Shown here: in pieces, positions 53,952 through 62,963 of the stretch
Position numbering within the stretch: position 1 is the first letter of the stretch
How the letters are laid out: each line of letters opens with the position of its first letter
Source of the DNA: Bacteroidales bacterium
GTDB lineage: Bacteria; Bacteroidota; Bacteroidia; Bacteroidales; VadinHA17
Direction: 5' to 3'
NCBI GenBank assembly: GCA_017999895.1
Contig: JAGNKY010000009.1
Location: 1-64,000 of the forward strand
DNA: 64,000 bases
The notes under the pieces: generated by a model
What the model saw: the letters and a program-made list of their open reading frames with translations, nothing else
Databases searched by the model: none
What the model was told of the DNA's origin: nothing
Position numbers and translations under genes: made by a program

Positions 53952-55015
53952 ATAGTTTCCTGATATTTCCTGTCTCGTAGGATAATCCAGATAACTACCG
54001 GTATTCCAATGAGTGAAGTAACGGCATTAAGCGGAAGGACTTTATCGGAGCCTGGAAGTTGAGATACAAGGTCGCTGAAAAGCAAAACTGCACTGCCGAT
54101 AAGCATAGTGGCAGGAATAAGTTTTCTATGGTCGGATGTTTTGAGTAAAATTCTTGCGATATGAGGAACGGCTATTCCAATAAAACCTATAGGCCCACAA
54201 AAAGCAGTGACTGTTCCGGCGAGCAAACTGGTAGAGGTAAATATCAATGCCCTTGCTGCCTTTAAATTCAATCCAAGTGTATGTGCATACTTTTCCCCGA
54301 GAAGAAGGAGATTGAGCATTTTAACAGATATAAAACTCAAGAGCAATCCTGCGATAATACAGATAGCCATAACAAAGAGCTGATCTGATGTAACATTGCC
54401 CAGGTTTCCCATAGTCCAGATGACATAGGACTTCAGCATTGTTTCGTGACTGAAATACTGCATAATGCTGACTATGGCGGAAATACCGGAGGATAACATA
54501 ATCCCGATGATAAGGACAGTCAGTATATCCTTAATTCTTACTGCAATATATAAGATAATGATAAGAACCAGTCCGGCACCAATCCATGAAGCTGCAGCGA
54601 TGAGCCAGGGACCGAGTGACTTTACAGTTGATGGTTCCAGCCATGATGAAAATCCCAATATTACAAAAGCAACGCCCAGACTTGCACCTGCGCTAATGCC
54701 CAATACATAAGGCCCTGCCATAGGATTACGAAAAACAGTCTGCATCTGCAGTCCGCTTACCGATAAGGCTGCTCCAACAAGAATGGCAGTAAAAGCCTTT
54801 GGAATCCTGAACTTTACAATTATTGTGTTGATATTTGAATTATCATTCGCGAAAAGGCTATTTAATATGTCATGAAATGGGATTGTAACTGAACCGAAAA
54901 TAATATCCAGAACGAACATCAATGCGGTTAGAAAAAACAAAAAGAAAAAAATTCTACTTTTTCGTTTTTGAATACTATTATTTGTTTTTCTCTTCTGTAA
55001 TCCTGTTATTTCCAT
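53948..55015 (-). CDS. btuC: Vitamin B12 ABC transporter permease
   Basis: A 355-aa permease of the FecCD/BtuC family with about ten transmembrane helices: FRIPKAFTAILVGAALSVSGLQMQTVFRNPMAGPYVLGISAGASLG near the N-terminus, LLLLGEKYAHTLGLN in the middle (coupling region) and FIGIAVPHIARILLKTSDHRKLIP towards the end, which are all family hallmarks. It moves cobalamin delivered by BtuF across the inner membrane with BtuD. The start abuts the btuF stop (1-nt overlap), so the three genes are co-translated. Confidence 0.93.
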   Translation of the reverse strand: MEITGLQKRKTNNSIQKRKSRIFFFLFFLTALMFVLDIIFGSVTIPFHDILNSLFANDNSNINTIIVKFRIPKAFTAILVGAALSVSGLQMQTVFRNPMAGPYVLGISAGASLGVAFVILGFSSWLEPSTVKSLGPWLIAAASWIGAGLVLIIILYIAVRIKDILTVLIIGIMLSSGISAIVSIMQYFSHETMLKSYVIWTMGNLGNVTSDQLFVMAICIIAGLLLSFISVKMLNLLLLGEKYAHTLGLNLKAARALIFTSTSLLAGTVTAFCGPIGFIGIAVPHIARILLKTSDHRKLIPATMLIGSAVLLFSDLVSQLPGSDKVLPLNAVTSLIGIPVVIWIILRDRKYQETI

Positions 55016-56181
55016 TACTCGAGTTTCTTGTAATAGAAGAGTTCATACCCTTCGAAAAGTTCGGGATGAATTATAGAGGCAATATCTTTAAGTATTATAT
55101 GAGGCTTTATTGTGCCGCTCTCCCAATAGTCATTTCCTCCGCCCTGAGAAATTCTTTTGTTGTTGTTATATACATTCCCTTTTATTACAGGTGGCAGGAA
55201 AGCAAAACGCCTGTCGATTGCAAAAATCTGACTCAAGCTTGAAGCGTCTCCTGTATTGAGCCAGTATTCTGCATGTTCAGCTTTTACAAATACATTTTCT
55301 ATGCCCATTGGAACAGCATAGTTTGCTGTCAGTTCTTTCCATATATAATTGCCTCCGGCATCATCAATCAGATTGCTTAAATATGAGTTGCCCGGGGTTA
55401 TATACCATACGTTTTGCCATGGTAAACCGAGCATTACTTCAGGTTTTGAATCAATCTTCTTATCAATATATAATTTTAATTTATTGTATTCCGATTCAAT
55501 ACTGTTGAAGATAGAATCGGCTTTATCCTGCAAGCAAAATAAAGCACCGAACATTTTTATCCATTCTGCTCTGCCGAGAGGTGTTTCTTCGAGATAATCG
55601 GCATTGAAAAGCACCTTTATTCCAAACTCCCTTAGCTTGCTGGAGTACCCTGCAGTTTCACCACTTACGCCATAGGCAATTACCAGATCAGGCGCAATAT
55701 TAATAATACGTTCTTTATCTAGATTTTCTTCGTAACCTACATCCTGGATAAGACCATTGGAAACCATCTTTCTTATTTCGTTGTCATAGATAAAATTTGT
55801 ACCTGACACACCTTTAATTGCACCGGCGACTCCAAGAGCAGATATCATCGGAATATATGTCGTTGACATCAAAATAAGCTTTTTTACAGGTACATTAATA
55901 ATCATCGAAGAATCTTCGACATCAGGCTTCTTCCCTCTGTTTCTTACAAGATAATATTCAAATCTTGTCTCAGTAGTTTTCTGCCAGGGATTAATTACAC
56001 TCAGTTTCGAATAATCTTCCGATTCTTCAATATTAAGATGTGACGCATATTTTATTCTGTTATGATAATTATCCTGCTCTTTATTTTTCGGAGTACTCCC
56101 GATATTACATGCACCTGTTAAAATGGAAATAAATATTAAGCAAAAATATGGAATTGATTTTCTCATTGTGTTTCTATTCAC
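55015..56181 (-). CDS. btuF: Vitamin B12-binding lipoprotein
   Basis: A 388-aa periplasmic binding lipoprotein with lipobox ILTGAC (cysteine near residue 25). The class III binding fold has two lobes: VKKLILMSTTYIPMISALGVAGAIKGVSGT, then IAPDLVIAYGVSG and VLFNADYLEETPLGRAEWI, and in the second lobe EVMLGLPWQNVWYITPGNSYLSNLIDDAGGNY. It would take cobalamin from the TonB receptor BtuB and deliver it to BtuCD. It is longer than E. coli BtuF. A 50-nt gap separates it from the propeller gene upstream. Assignment to B12 rests mainly on the operon and riboswitch. Confidence 0.9.
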   Translation of the reverse strand: MNRNTMRKSIPYFCLIFISILTGACNIGSTPKNKEQDNYHNRIKYASHLNIEESEDYSKLSVINPWQKTTETRFEYYLVRNRGKKPDVEDSSMIINVPVKKLILMSTTYIPMISALGVAGAIKGVSGTNFIYDNEIRKMVSNGLIQDVGYEENLDKERIINIAPDLVIAYGVSGETAGYSSKLREFGIKVLFNADYLEETPLGRAEWIKMFGALFCLQDKADSIFNSIESEYNKLKLYIDKKIDSKPEVMLGLPWQNVWYITPGNSYLSNLIDDAGGNYIWKELTANYAVPMGIENVFVKAEHAEYWLNTGDASSLSQIFAIDRRFAFLPPVIKGNVYNNNKRISQGGGNDYWESGTIKPHIILKDIASIIHPELFEGYELFYYKKLE

Positions 56182-56231
56182 TTATGTGTTATTGTTTATT
56201 TTATTAAGTCAGTTTATAATTAATATTTTGT

Positions 56232-57272
56232 TCATTCTACTTTAAAACACATTGCACCCGGGATAATGCCAACTCTGACAGAATCAATAATTTCTCCATT
56301 CCTTCCTGCCATAAGCAAATATCCTCTCTGCTGATAATCAACTGCATTAGTAATATATAAACGGCCGTCGGACGGACCCGCATTAATTTTATAATACGTT
56401 CTTCCGGAATCTTTGATTAATGGTTCAGAAGGAAGTTGTAATGACATAACAGGCAATTCCCATACGTATTTTGCAATATAATATAAGGTATCGCCCGAAC
56501 TGTTTATGCAAAGCGAATAAGGGTATAATTTATTCGAATCGAATTTGAAAATCTTTTCAATTCTTCGAGTTGAAGTATTAATCATATCGATCTCAGGATA
56601 ATATTCCCCGGTATATCCGCCTGAACAGAGTACCCATAATTTCCCGTTCTTATCAAATGCCATACTTTCAGGTTCCTGACCTACTTTAATTGAATCAATA
56701 ACAGAATCATTAAGTGTATTTATTACAATTATTTCATTCCCTCCCGACCAGCATGAAACAAATGCCAGATTATCTTTCATCAGTATTGCCTCAGAGCTTC
56801 GCCTTATTTCAATTTGTCCTGAAACTGAATAACTTTCTGTATTTATGACATACAACTTTGTAGAATATAGGCTTGACACATAAGCTTTAGTGTCATTTAT
56901 TACAAGCATCTGCCGGGGCGAATTCAGATTGGTAATCGAACCGACCGATTTCATCGAATTGATTTCGACCACTTCAATCTTCCCTGAATTGTTTACCACA
57001 ATGAAACCTTTTTTTCCTGAAATTACCATTGAATTTGGAACATCACCCAGAGGGCGTCCGTTGACTCTGGAAAAGACATCATCATAGACTTTACGGGAAT
57101 CGAAAGAATAAAAAGAAACGGAGCCGTTTCCGGCCATAAAGTTACCCTCGTTAACAATAAAAATTCCTTCTCCGCCAGGGAAAGCCGTATCCATAGTATC
57201 GTCAGAAGGAGTGCAGGAAATAATACACAATAAAAGACAAAATAAGATGTCAATAATTGAATAAGTTTTCAT
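56232..57272 (-). CDS. YncE-like beta-propeller lipoprotein in the B12 operon
   Basis: A 346-aa protein with a lipoprotein signal (LLLCIISC, cysteine about residue 20) and a seven-bladed YVTN/YncE-like propeller: GEGIFIVNEGNFMAGNGSVSFYSFD, KAYVSSLYSTKLYVINTES, GQEPESMAFDKNGKLWVLCSGGYTGEYYPEIDMINT. Genes of this kind are often placed between btuB and btuF in Bacteroidota B12 loci, which suggests a surface or periplasmic cobalamin-binding accessory; the ligand is not proven. It lies 50 nt from both btuB and btuF and is under the same riboswitch. Confidence 0.85.
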   Translation of the reverse strand: MKTYSIIDILFCLLLCIISCTPSDDTMDTAFPGGEGIFIVNEGNFMAGNGSVSFYSFDSRKVYDDVFSRVNGRPLGDVPNSMVISGKKGFIVVNNSGKIEVVEINSMKSVGSITNLNSPRQMLVINDTKAYVSSLYSTKLYVINTESYSVSGQIEIRRSSEAILMKDNLAFVSCWSGGNEIIVINTLNDSVIDSIKVGQEPESMAFDKNGKLWVLCSGGYTGEYYPEIDMINTSTRRIEKIFKFDSNKLYPYSLCINSSGDTLYYIAKYVWELPVMSLQLPSEPLIKDSGRTYYKINAGPSDGRLYITNAVDYQQRGYLLMAGRNGEIIDSVRVGIIPGAMCFKVE

Positions 57273-57322
57273 GATTTTTGTTTCTTTAAAAGTTGATTAA
57301 ATTACTATAATGATATGCCTTT

Positions 57323-59236
57323 TCATTTTGTTATACGGTATTCTATCGAAAATAAATATGTTCTTCCGGGCATCGGATAAAATTCGATTAGCTGATATCT
57401 TGTATTCGTGAAATTTTCTATCCTGAATGTCAGTTTCAGTCTGTTGAATCCTTTTGTAAGATTTACTCCTGTTTCGGTATTTATTAAACAATAGCCATTT
57501 AGAAAGGAGCTGTTATCGGTAGTTGTATAGCGGCGCCCTGTGACGTTAGAATTAATTGCCGCATAAAATACTGAATACTTAAGTTTTGCCGTTCCACCTG
57601 CCTGAAGCCGTGGTACATATATCAACTGGCGACCAGAAATTTCAGAAGAACCGGATTTATATACTGAGGCAGTAAGAGCCAGCTGGCCTGATAAATCATA
57701 TCTCAATCTGCCTGAGCTTCCCCAGAACATTATATTGGCATCAACACCGTTAATATTTACTGACTGTATGTTTACCGGCGACCAGTAGCTGAATTCACCC
57801 GGAAGCCATTGAATCATATTCCTTATTCTTGAAGTATGAAGAGACAATTCTGACTCGATCTTATTGCCGGGTGCAATATCAATATCTATTCCGAAGTTTA
57901 GTTCGCCTGAATAACAATATTCGTTATCGATATCCGGATTACCGCCTGGATTCCAGTACATATCATTAAGAGTAGGAAGCCTTGAATTTCGCGCAAAATT
58001 AATTTTAAGCCATTTTTTCTGCTTTCCGTAAAATGTATAATCCAGAGCAGCCGAAAAATCAGGTACCAGTAATTCATTGTCAGGCAAAATTTCCTTAATA
58101 ATTAAAGTAGCGCCTAAATCATCGAATAATTTTTTCCGTGCTATGCCGCTGACAGTAAAGACATTTCTTGTTTTTCCCCCGTCATAATTGACGCTATTGA
58201 CAATGCTTAACTCTTCCGTTACCGATATTTTTAAGCGAGATGCCCCTTTAAGAGGTAGTTCATCCGATGCTTTCACTATAAAAACTGATGAACGGTTATC
58301 CGATTTTATAGAAGCTTTCTCATTAATATAATCCAAATGATCGTACAATATTCCGGATGAAAAATCGAGAATTGACTTTTTGCCTGATCTTGTATGATTT
58401 ATAGCAAGTCGAAGTGATTCATCATTTTGCCTTTCACCACTATTTTCTGATGTAATAAGAATATTCGAAGGCAGGTTACGGTTTGACGACTGAAGCCATA
58501 ATGCAACGGATGTATTTGTTTTTTCACCACGGAAATATAATTCCTGCATTATTGCCTTTAGCGATGTTTCGGAATTATGTCTATGTTCAACAACTGGTTC
58601 AGCATCGCTTACATCATTAATGTATTTGAAATTATTGTCGGCGGTCTCTAAAAATGCTCTTGTTACAGACTTAAATTTTGATGTTCCTGCCGATGCTTTC
58701 AATCGTTCCGACAACAATCCGTAACTGCCGGCATTCCCTGTCAGGGAAAAATCGTATTTGTTATTCCAGTCGGGCTTCGTATTTATATTGATAAGTCCTC
58801 CGAAAGTCCCGTTTCCCTTGATGATCGAAGCATTTCCGTATTCAATTGATAGTTCATCAATAAATCCTGCCGGGATAAGTGAAAAATCAGACTGCCCGAG
58901 CATTGGCGAAGAAAGATTTAGCCCATTCCATAATACCTGAGAATGAACTGCAGTGGTGCCTCTCAATGATATTGAAGAGAGGCCTCCGGGTGAGTAGTTT
59001 TTTAAATAAACAGGAATTGTTTCGGATAGAATCTCTGAAAGAGTGGATACTTTTTTCTCACTTAATGCTGCAGAATCAACTTCATATTTCCGATAACCGC
59101 TGTTTATGCTTCCGGGATAATTCCCGTGCACCACTATTTCATTGATTATTATTGTATCGGTAAACAGTGAATGTTGTGCATAAAGAGTTGAAGAGATAGC
59201 ACAAAACGATAATATTAACGACACATGGAATCTCAT
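57323..59236 (-). CDS. btuB: TonB-dependent receptor, probable vitamin B12 receptor
   Basis: A 637-aa outer-membrane receptor with a signal peptide (ends STLYAQ), a TonB-box-like DTIIINEIVVHG, a plug domain (LSEILSETIPVYLKNYSPGGLSSISLRGTTAVHSQVLWNG, GNASIIKGNGTFGGLININTKP), and a 22-strand-type barrel of aromatic beta strands ending YLFSIEYRITK. The length matches BtuB (about 600 aa). It is the first gene after a cobalamin riboswitch and is followed by btuF-C-D homologues, so cobalamin is the probable ligand. Transport needs TonB, which is not in the window. Confidence 0.92.
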   Translation of the reverse strand: MRFHVSLILSFCAISSTLYAQHSLFTDTIIINEIVVHGNYPGSINSGYRKYEVDSAALSEKKVSTLSEILSETIPVYLKNYSPGGLSSISLRGTTAVHSQVLWNGLNLSSPMLGQSDFSLIPAGFIDELSIEYGNASIIKGNGTFGGLININTKPDWNNKYDFSLTGNAGSYGLLSERLKASAGTSKFKSVTRAFLETADNNFKYINDVSDAEPVVEHRHNSETSLKAIMQELYFRGEKTNTSVALWLQSSNRNLPSNILITSENSGERQNDESLRLAINHTRSGKKSILDFSSGILYDHLDYINEKASIKSDNRSSVFIVKASDELPLKGASRLKISVTEELSIVNSVNYDGGKTRNVFTVSGIARKKLFDDLGATLIIKEILPDNELLVPDFSAALDYTFYGKQKKWLKINFARNSRLPTLNDMYWNPGGNPDIDNEYCYSGELNFGIDIDIAPGNKIESELSLHTSRIRNMIQWLPGEFSYWSPVNIQSVNINGVDANIMFWGSSGRLRYDLSGQLALTASVYKSGSSEISGRQLIYVPRLQAGGTAKLKYSVFYAAINSNVTGRRYTTTDNSSFLNGYCLINTETGVNLTKGFNRLKLTFRIENFTNTRYQLIEFYPMPGRTYLFSIEYRITK

Positions 59237-59439
59237 TTCGTTTGGGTTTCAGGAAAATCTTTGATGTTGCCACTTCGGAGCATGCAGGAAAAGAATTTCA
59301 CATTCATAAGATTAGAGTTAAGATTAAACAATAATTTAAATCTCATCAATATTCTTAACTGACAGGAGAATAAAGTTTTTTGAATCATAAATGATTCTCT
59401 GCTTTTCTTCCCGAAAGCTTAGAATTATTGAATATATAT
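59237..59439 (-). other. Leader between riboswitch and btuB
   Basis: About 200 nt between the aptamer's 3' end and the btuB ATG. It should hold the expression platform, either an attenuator or a sequester of the start region. No strong T-tailed hairpin is obvious, so control at translation start or by long-range pairing is possible. No ORF is supported. Confidence 0.4.
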
Positions 59440-59612
59440 GGCAGGTCTTCTGACTTATCCCGATTTTTGAAGCCTTCCCATCGGCCAGTGGGCGGACAGT
59501 GGCAGGTTATCAAAAACCATGGTCGAAATGCTGACCGGGTATCACAGCAGCGGGTACTGTTACGGATTCACACCGTATTCCCTCTTGATTGCATTTAAAA
59601 GTTATGCAATAC
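59440..59612 (-). promoter_or_regulatory. Cobalamin (AdoCbl) riboswitch
   Basis: Read on the minus strand, the conserved blocks appear in order: GGGAATACGGTGTGAATCCG, then AACAGTACCCGCTGCTGT, CCACTGG with GGGAAGG, and finally AGTCAGAAGACCTGCC. These match the cobalamin riboswitch consensus. It lies about 200 nt upstream of btuB and presumably lowers expression of the whole B12 uptake operon when cobalamin is plentiful. Confidence 0.95.
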
Positions 59613-59624
59613 ACCATACATTTG

Positions 59625-59632
59625 CAAATATA
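59625..59632 (-). promoter_or_regulatory. Probable -7 element of the B12 operon
   Basis: On the minus strand this reads TATATTTG, a perfect TAnnTTTG match, just upstream of the riboswitch. No clear -33 TTTG was seen at the usual spacing. Confidence 0.5.
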
Positions 59633-59794
59633 ATTATTTTACAGGCGGTAAGGTGGAAAATAAAGATTAAATTTATAAACAACTGTTAATAATATGATAA
59701 TGAATAAATTATTCATATCACATATTGGATTCAATCACAAATTAAAATCTAAAAGAAGGGAGTTCTGATTACTTAAGAATTTAAGCACAAGGAA

Positions 59795-60832
59795 CTATAA
59801 GGAACCGCAAGATTTTCTTATGATAAGGGAAGGGCTCAAGTTTACCTGTCGTCTATATTTTCCTTTTCCTGAGTTTTTTACTTCCGACCATATCATATTC
59901 GATGCTTTAAGAGCCAGGCCAGGCAGAGGTCTTCTTAGTGCTGTTATTGAAGGGTGCAGAAATTCAAAGCCAGGGCCGTCTTCAAAAGAGATAAGTGCAA
60001 TGTCGTGAGGAATTCTTAATTTCTTTTTTTCAAGTGCTGCCATAAGCGGGAAAACAAGCTCTGAGTTCATAACAACCAATACCTGGATACTTAATGGAGG
60101 GCGGAGATATTTTTCCATAAACTGAATATCAATTTCTTCGCCAGCAGCTGGCTCACGAATAATTTCGAGAGACTGTTTTTTATCGTTAGTCGTAAGTTTG
60201 TTAAGTGAGTCAATAAGTTCTTTGATAATTTTTTCCTGCGACTTATAGCTTTTTTTACCTGCAATGACCAGTACATTTTTGTAACCAAGATTATTGACAT
60301 GGCCGGTTATCATTTCCACGCCTGCTGAGAGGTCGGTTGCCACTGTATTAAGGCGGTATTTATCGGTTGTCTTTTCAAGTAATACAAAAGGGAAGTCCTC
60401 ATCTTTAAGAGTTCTGATTGTCTTATCATCGGCTGCATCGCCTACAAGAATTAATCCGCTAAAAAATTTTCTGAAAGCATTTATGAAACGATTAAATCGT
60501 TGATCATCTGGATCTCTCGATATAACAGTAAATCCTATACCTATGCTTTCGAAGGCTTTTTCAAGATATGGTGTCAGTTCATAAATAAAATATTCATGAA
60601 GAGACGGAACAACCATACCTATAATACCTGGCAATGGCTCAATTATTTGAGGAGCTTTTTTCTCTTCACCGGTATCGAAATAACCCATTTGCCTTGCAAG
60701 AGCAAGAACCCTTTCCTGGGTCTCCTTTTTTATGCCATGTTGATCAGCCTTATTATTCAGAACTAATGAAACAAGAGTACATGAAACCCCGAGTTTTTCT
60801 GCTAAATCTTTGTTTCTAACCTTTTTACCCAT
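59795..60832 (-). CDS. LacI-family transcriptional regulator
   Basis: A 345-aa regulator with an N-terminal LacI helix-turn-helix (NKDLAEKLGVSCTLVSLVLNNKADQHGI, residues 7-34) and a periplasmic-binding-protein-like effector domain (IIGMVVPSLHEYFIYELTPYLEKAFESIGIGF, LILVGDAAD, YKNVLVIAGKK, ALISFEDGPGF). It probably binds a sugar or derivative and represses or activates a distant sugar locus; no carbohydrate gene adjoins it. The rhamnose locus is about 39 kb away, so a link would be speculation. Confidence 0.92.
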   Translation of the reverse strand: MGKKVRNKDLAEKLGVSCTLVSLVLNNKADQHGIKKETQERVLALARQMGYFDTGEEKKAPQIIEPLPGIIGMVVPSLHEYFIYELTPYLEKAFESIGIGFTVISRDPDDQRFNRFINAFRKFFSGLILVGDAADDKTIRTLKDEDFPFVLLEKTTDKYRLNTVATDLSAGVEMITGHVNNLGYKNVLVIAGKKSYKSQEKIIKELIDSLNKLTTNDKKQSLEIIREPAAGEEIDIQFMEKYLRPPLSIQVLVVMNSELVFPLMAALEKKKLRIPHDIALISFEDGPGFEFLHPSITALRRPLPGLALKASNMIWSEVKNSGKGKYRRQVNLSPSLIIRKSCGSL

Positions 60833-60989
60833 TAATTATTTAATTTATTAATTCTTAAATTTAGAAATATTTTTTTCAGAAATCATACATTTTTTTTAAA
60901 AATTAACTTTTTTTGATTTTTAGGTTGATAAAGCTATGGCTATAAATAATAAATAAAAGTAAAAATTAGGAAAGTGAGAGATAATAAAT

Positions 60990-62960
60990 TTATCTTTTAT
61001 ATTGTTTAACTCTTTGTGCCTTAGCAGCTTCGTCAAGCCGTTGCTGCCATTTAGATTTTTTTATAGGTTTCTTTTTACTCTCTTCTACTTTAGCAATTAT
61101 AGCTTCAGCATTTACAAACTTTTTCGATATCAGGTTCTGAATATATGTCAGAATATTTGTAAGGAAGAAATAATAAGTCAGAGCTGCTGAAAAATTATTA
61201 AGGAAAACCATAAACATCAGAGGCATCATATACATCATGAACTTCATTCCTGGCTGACTTTGTCCGGATGTTGAATCTGATATTTTCATAGTCAGTATTG
61301 TGGAGGCAGTCATGAGCAAAGTGAAAAGGCTTACATGATCTCCATAAATCGGGATTTTAAAAGGAAGATCTAATATCGAATCGTATGAGGAAAGATCTTT
61401 TGCCCAGAGAAATGCCTGTTGCCTGAGTTCTATTGAAGTCGGGAAAAACCTGAGCATTGCAAAAAGTATAGGGAACTGGAGCAATGTAGGAAGACAGCCG
61501 CCAAGTGGATTTATTCCTGCCCTTTTGTATAGTTCCATAGTGGCCTGTTGCTTTTTCATCGCATCTTCCTTGTTAGGATACTTCCTTGATATCTCATCAA
61601 CTAATGGTTTTAAGGCCTGCATTTTTGCTTGCGATTGGAAAGACTTATACGAAAGAGGGAAAAGAATTATTTTTATAATTATTGTCAGAATAAGAATAAT
61701 GATACCATAGTTTCCGATATATTTATTAAGCCAGTTGAAAATTGGAATTATAAGAAACTGATTTATCCATCTAACAATATTTTTTCCTAGCGTAACAAGC
61801 TGCTCAAGTTGCATGCCTTCTTTTTTGAGAGTTGAAAAATGGTTTGGACCCAGGTAAAATTTCATATTTATCGACTGGGTATTTACTGGATTAAAAGGGA
61901 TTCCAATTTCAGCCGTAAAATATTTTATGTATTTTGGAGAGGAAATAGTTCGTCTCTGAGAAAGATGGGCATTCTGAAAAAAATCCTCTGCAATTAGCAC
62001 GCATGAAAAAAACTGATCTTTAAAAGCTATCCAGCTAAGTCGTGTTGTAATATCAGCTTCTTCAGATTCTTTTGTTGATCTTTCTTTGAATCCGTCAACA
62101 TCATCCTGATAATATTTAAATTTAATAGTTGTATATGATTCTTCGTTTGATCTCACTTTTTCTTTCTGTGGAGCATACATTTTCCAGTCGAGAGTAATTG
62201 TACTCTGATTCCTGGCAATGAGATCCGAAATCCCGACAAAATTTACTTTGAAATCAACAGTATATTTGCCGGGTTCAAGTGTATAGATATACTCTATATA
62301 TTTGCTGCTATCGGCATAAAGTCTGAGAGAAACAGTATCAGGATTATCTGTAACCGTGATATGCTTTTCGTCAGAAACCGGCACAAAAAAGAGATCATTA
62401 GTTTGTACAGGCTTATTATCGGCTGTAAAGAAGTTCAGGCTGAAAACTGTCGAATCTCCGTCGAACAAAATAAGTGGTCCGGAATTATAATCCTTATACT
62501 GTTTAAGTTTAGCTGAATATATTCGTCCACCTTTCAATGATATTTTTAATTCGACCAGGTCATTTTCAAGAATTATAAAATCGTTTTGTCCTTCAGCTTT
62601 ACTGGAAAATATACCGTACTTATTAATATTTTCCAATTTGCCAGTATCAGAAATTATTTCAGTTTGTATAGCAGGAGTAACGGCTTGTTTTGTAGTATCT
62701 TTTTCAGCCGCAGGTTGTGAAATTTCAAGAAACTGATTAAGTTCATTGAGTTTAAGAACAACATCAGGCTGGTTTGGTTTAATGTTCAATGCATTCATAT
62801 ATTCAATTCTGGCTTTTTCATAATTACCGGCTTTATAAAGTGAATCAGCCAGAACTACTTTTGACTCATAAATTTTATTTAAGCGGTAATTATTATAAAT
62901 GCCAAAACCAATAAAGATTGCGAATATTAGTAATAGCCCCGTAATTGTGTTTTTGTCCAT
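60990..62960 (-). CDS. yidC: Membrane protein insertase YidC with a TPR-like insert
   Basis: A 656-aa YidC/Oxa1 protein: first helix (about residues 6-22), a periplasmic beta-sandwich P1 domain (about 120-370), then the conserved insertase core of five helices (about 400-610) with GNYGIIILILTIIIKIILFPLSYKSF, the segment MQALKPLVDEISRKYPNKEDAMKKQQATMELYKRAGINPLGGCLPTLLQ, and a basic C-terminal tail. It inserts proteins into the inner membrane. Unusually, the linker after the first helix contains a single TPR-like unit (LADSLYKAGNYEKARIEYMNAL, about 38-60). The gene lies 3 nt after pyrG on the same strand, as is common in Bacteroidota. Confidence 0.95.
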   Translation of the reverse strand: MDKNTITGLLLIFAIFIGFGIYNNYRLNKIYESKVVLADSLYKAGNYEKARIEYMNALNIKPNQPDVVLKLNELNQFLEISQPAAEKDTTKQAVTPAIQTEIISDTGKLENINKYGIFSSKAEGQNDFIILENDLVELKISLKGGRIYSAKLKQYKDYNSGPLILFDGDSTVFSLNFFTADNKPVQTNDLFFVPVSDEKHITVTDNPDTVSLRLYADSSKYIEYIYTLEPGKYTVDFKVNFVGISDLIARNQSTITLDWKMYAPQKEKVRSNEESYTTIKFKYYQDDVDGFKERSTKESEEADITTRLSWIAFKDQFFSCVLIAEDFFQNAHLSQRRTISSPKYIKYFTAEIGIPFNPVNTQSINMKFYLGPNHFSTLKKEGMQLEQLVTLGKNIVRWINQFLIIPIFNWLNKYIGNYGIIILILTIIIKIILFPLSYKSFQSQAKMQALKPLVDEISRKYPNKEDAMKKQQATMELYKRAGINPLGGCLPTLLQFPILFAMLRFFPTSIELRQQAFLWAKDLSSYDSILDLPFKIPIYGDHVSLFTLLMTASTILTMKISDSTSGQSQPGMKFMMYMMPLMFMVFLNNFSAALTYYFFLTNILTYIQNLISKKFVNAEAIIAKVEESKKKPIKKSKWQQRLDEAAKAQRVKQYKR

Positions 62961-62963
62961 AAT

